Positions 5,732-6,374 of a stretch of 6,374 nt of DNA are shown here, piece by piece (the stretch's first letter is position 1; the number at the start of each line of letters is the position of its first letter). The notes beneath the pieces were generated by a model. The model saw only the letters and a program-made list of their open reading frames with translations, was not told the DNA's origin and did not search any database. The position numbers and the translations under genes were made by a program. Origin of the DNA: Elusimicrobiota bacterium (GTDB lineage: Bacteria > Elusimicrobiota > Elusimicrobia > O2-12-FULL-59-9); assembly GCA_016206405.1 (NCBI GenBank), contig JACQRQ010000094.1, forward strand, positions 1 to 6,374. Direction: 5' to 3'.

Positions 5732-6374
5732 TTCAGCCACCGGAAATAAATTTTGTCTCCTTTTTTCAGTCGGCGGACGCCCAGAGGGCCCCATGCCATC
5801 GCGTTGGCCCGGGCCGCTCTGGCTACCAGGGCGGATCCCTGGGGCGAGAGGATGCGGACCTTGAAGCGGTCCGGACGCCCGGCGGCGCGCGCGAAAAGGC
5901 ATTGGGCGCGCCCTCTTTCCTTTATATAGGTATGGAGAAGCCGTCCCTGGTGGAGATATCGGAAGGTTTCCGGGCGGAGGCCCTGCATTTTTTCCAGGGC
6001 GGGTCGGACGAACTCGTCAAAGCAAACCAGCGCGGAAAGGGGATTTCCGGGGAGTCCGAACACCAGCTTTCGCCCCCGGCGGCCGAATAGTAGAGGCTTT
6101 CCCGGTTTTATGGCGACTTTCCAAAATACGACCTTGATTCCTATTTTCTCCAAGAGCCTGCGGGTGTAATCATAATCTCCCACGGAGACCCCGCCCGTGA
6201 TAAGCATCAGGTCGGAACGTTCCAGAAACTTCTTGAAGGCCTTGGCCAGAATTGCCGGATCGTCGGGAAATATGCCGCCGTTTAATCCCCGGATGCCCGC
6301 CTGCGCCAGCGCCGCGGCCAAGGCCGGGCCATTGGAATCGTGGATTTTGCCCAAGCACGCGGGTCTTCGAGGAC
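5728..6374 (-). CDS. moeA: Molybdopterin molybdenumtransferase MoeA, C-terminal half, cut by right edge
   Basis: Inserts molybdenum into adenylylated molybdopterin in the last step of basic molybdenum cofactor synthesis, in the cytoplasm. About 214 residues are in the window, the C-terminal half of a family protein of about 400. Near the cut end, GKIHDSN corresponds to GQIYDTN of Escherichia coli MoeA. The MogA/MoeA-like domain then shows LMLITGGVSVGDYDYT (the conserved glycine-rich loop and acidic residues), FWKVAIKPGKPLLFG and FGLPGNPLSALVCF, all diagnostic. The remaining ~70 residues (from about RGRAQCLFAR to the end KIYFRWLK) match the small beta-barrel domain IV. The frame is open to the right edge, so no start is visible; an internal TTG at 6354 is not credible because conserved sequence continues upstream. 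The stop TGA overlaps the ATG of the downstream membrane protein gene. Presence of this gene implies that the organism makes molybdoenzymes or tungstoenzymes. Confidence 0.94.
   Translation of the reverse strand, partial: PRRPACLGKIHDSNGPALAAALAQAGIRGLNGGIFPDDPAILAKAFKKFLERSDLMLITGGVSVGDYDYTRRLLEKIGIKVVFWKVAIKPGKPLLFGRRGRKLVFGLPGNPLSALVCFDEFVRPALEKMQGLRPETFRYLHQGRLLHTYIKERGRAQCLFARAAGRPDRFKVRILSPQGSALVARAARANAMAWGPLGVRRLKKGDKIYFRWLK

Noticed and set aside
5732..5902. In-frame N-terminal extension of the DCC-LMF protein
   Set aside because: It lies wholly inside moeA in another frame, is rich in Arg, Pro and Gly like a frame shadow, and the DCC domain begins directly after ATG 5731.

Overview
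This is a GC-rich bacterial chromosomal window, densely packed with genes. It holds four complete genes and two that run off the edges. Apart from the 120-bp gap at 2557-2676, intergenic space is almost absent. I see no mobile element, CRISPR array, rRNA or tRNA, and no gene-free stretch longer than 300 bases. The organism cannot be fixed from this sequence. The heme cluster order matches Bacillus subtilis hemEHY, while GC-rich genes beside a DCC/lipase-maturation-factor fusion would suit a less-studied environmental phylum (Elusimicrobiota-like is a guess only).

Layout. (1) Positions 1-2556, minus strand: a heme operon read right to left as hemE (uroporphyrinogen decarboxylase), hemH (ferrochelatase) and hemY/cgoX (oxygen-dependent porphyrinogen oxidase, cut by the left edge). 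hemE and hemH overlap by 23 nt, and hemH and hemY are 8 nt apart. (2) Positions 2557-2676: a divergent intergenic region with a good sigma70-type promoter on each strand. The two promoters interlock on the same ~40 bp, and a perfect 17-nt palindrome covers the rightward -10 box. (3) Positions 2677-3870, plus strand: an exported M28-family zinc metallopeptidase with an unusually long, proline-rich segment before the catalytic domain. (4) Positions 3860-6374, minus strand: the C-terminal half of moeA (molybdopterin molybdenumtransferase, cut by the right edge), followed through an ATGA stop/start overlap by a polytopic membrane protein. That protein fuses an N-terminal DCC-type (DUF393) thiol-disulfide domain to a lipase maturation factor (LMF) domain. 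It converges on the peptidase gene with an 11-bp tail-to-tail overlap.

How the genes work together. HemE makes coproporphyrinogen III. HemY and HemH then complete heme, probably by the coproporphyrin-dependent branch, because HemH has the B. subtilis-type active-site tyrosine and the operon matches hemEHY; this is inference. The peptidase and the DCC-LMF protein both point to the cell envelope (secreted proteolysis, and folding or maturation of exported proteins), but no direct link between them can be shown. The least ordinary parts of the window are the interlocked divergent promoter region, the possible hemE leader ORF, and the DCC-LMF fusion coupled to moeA.
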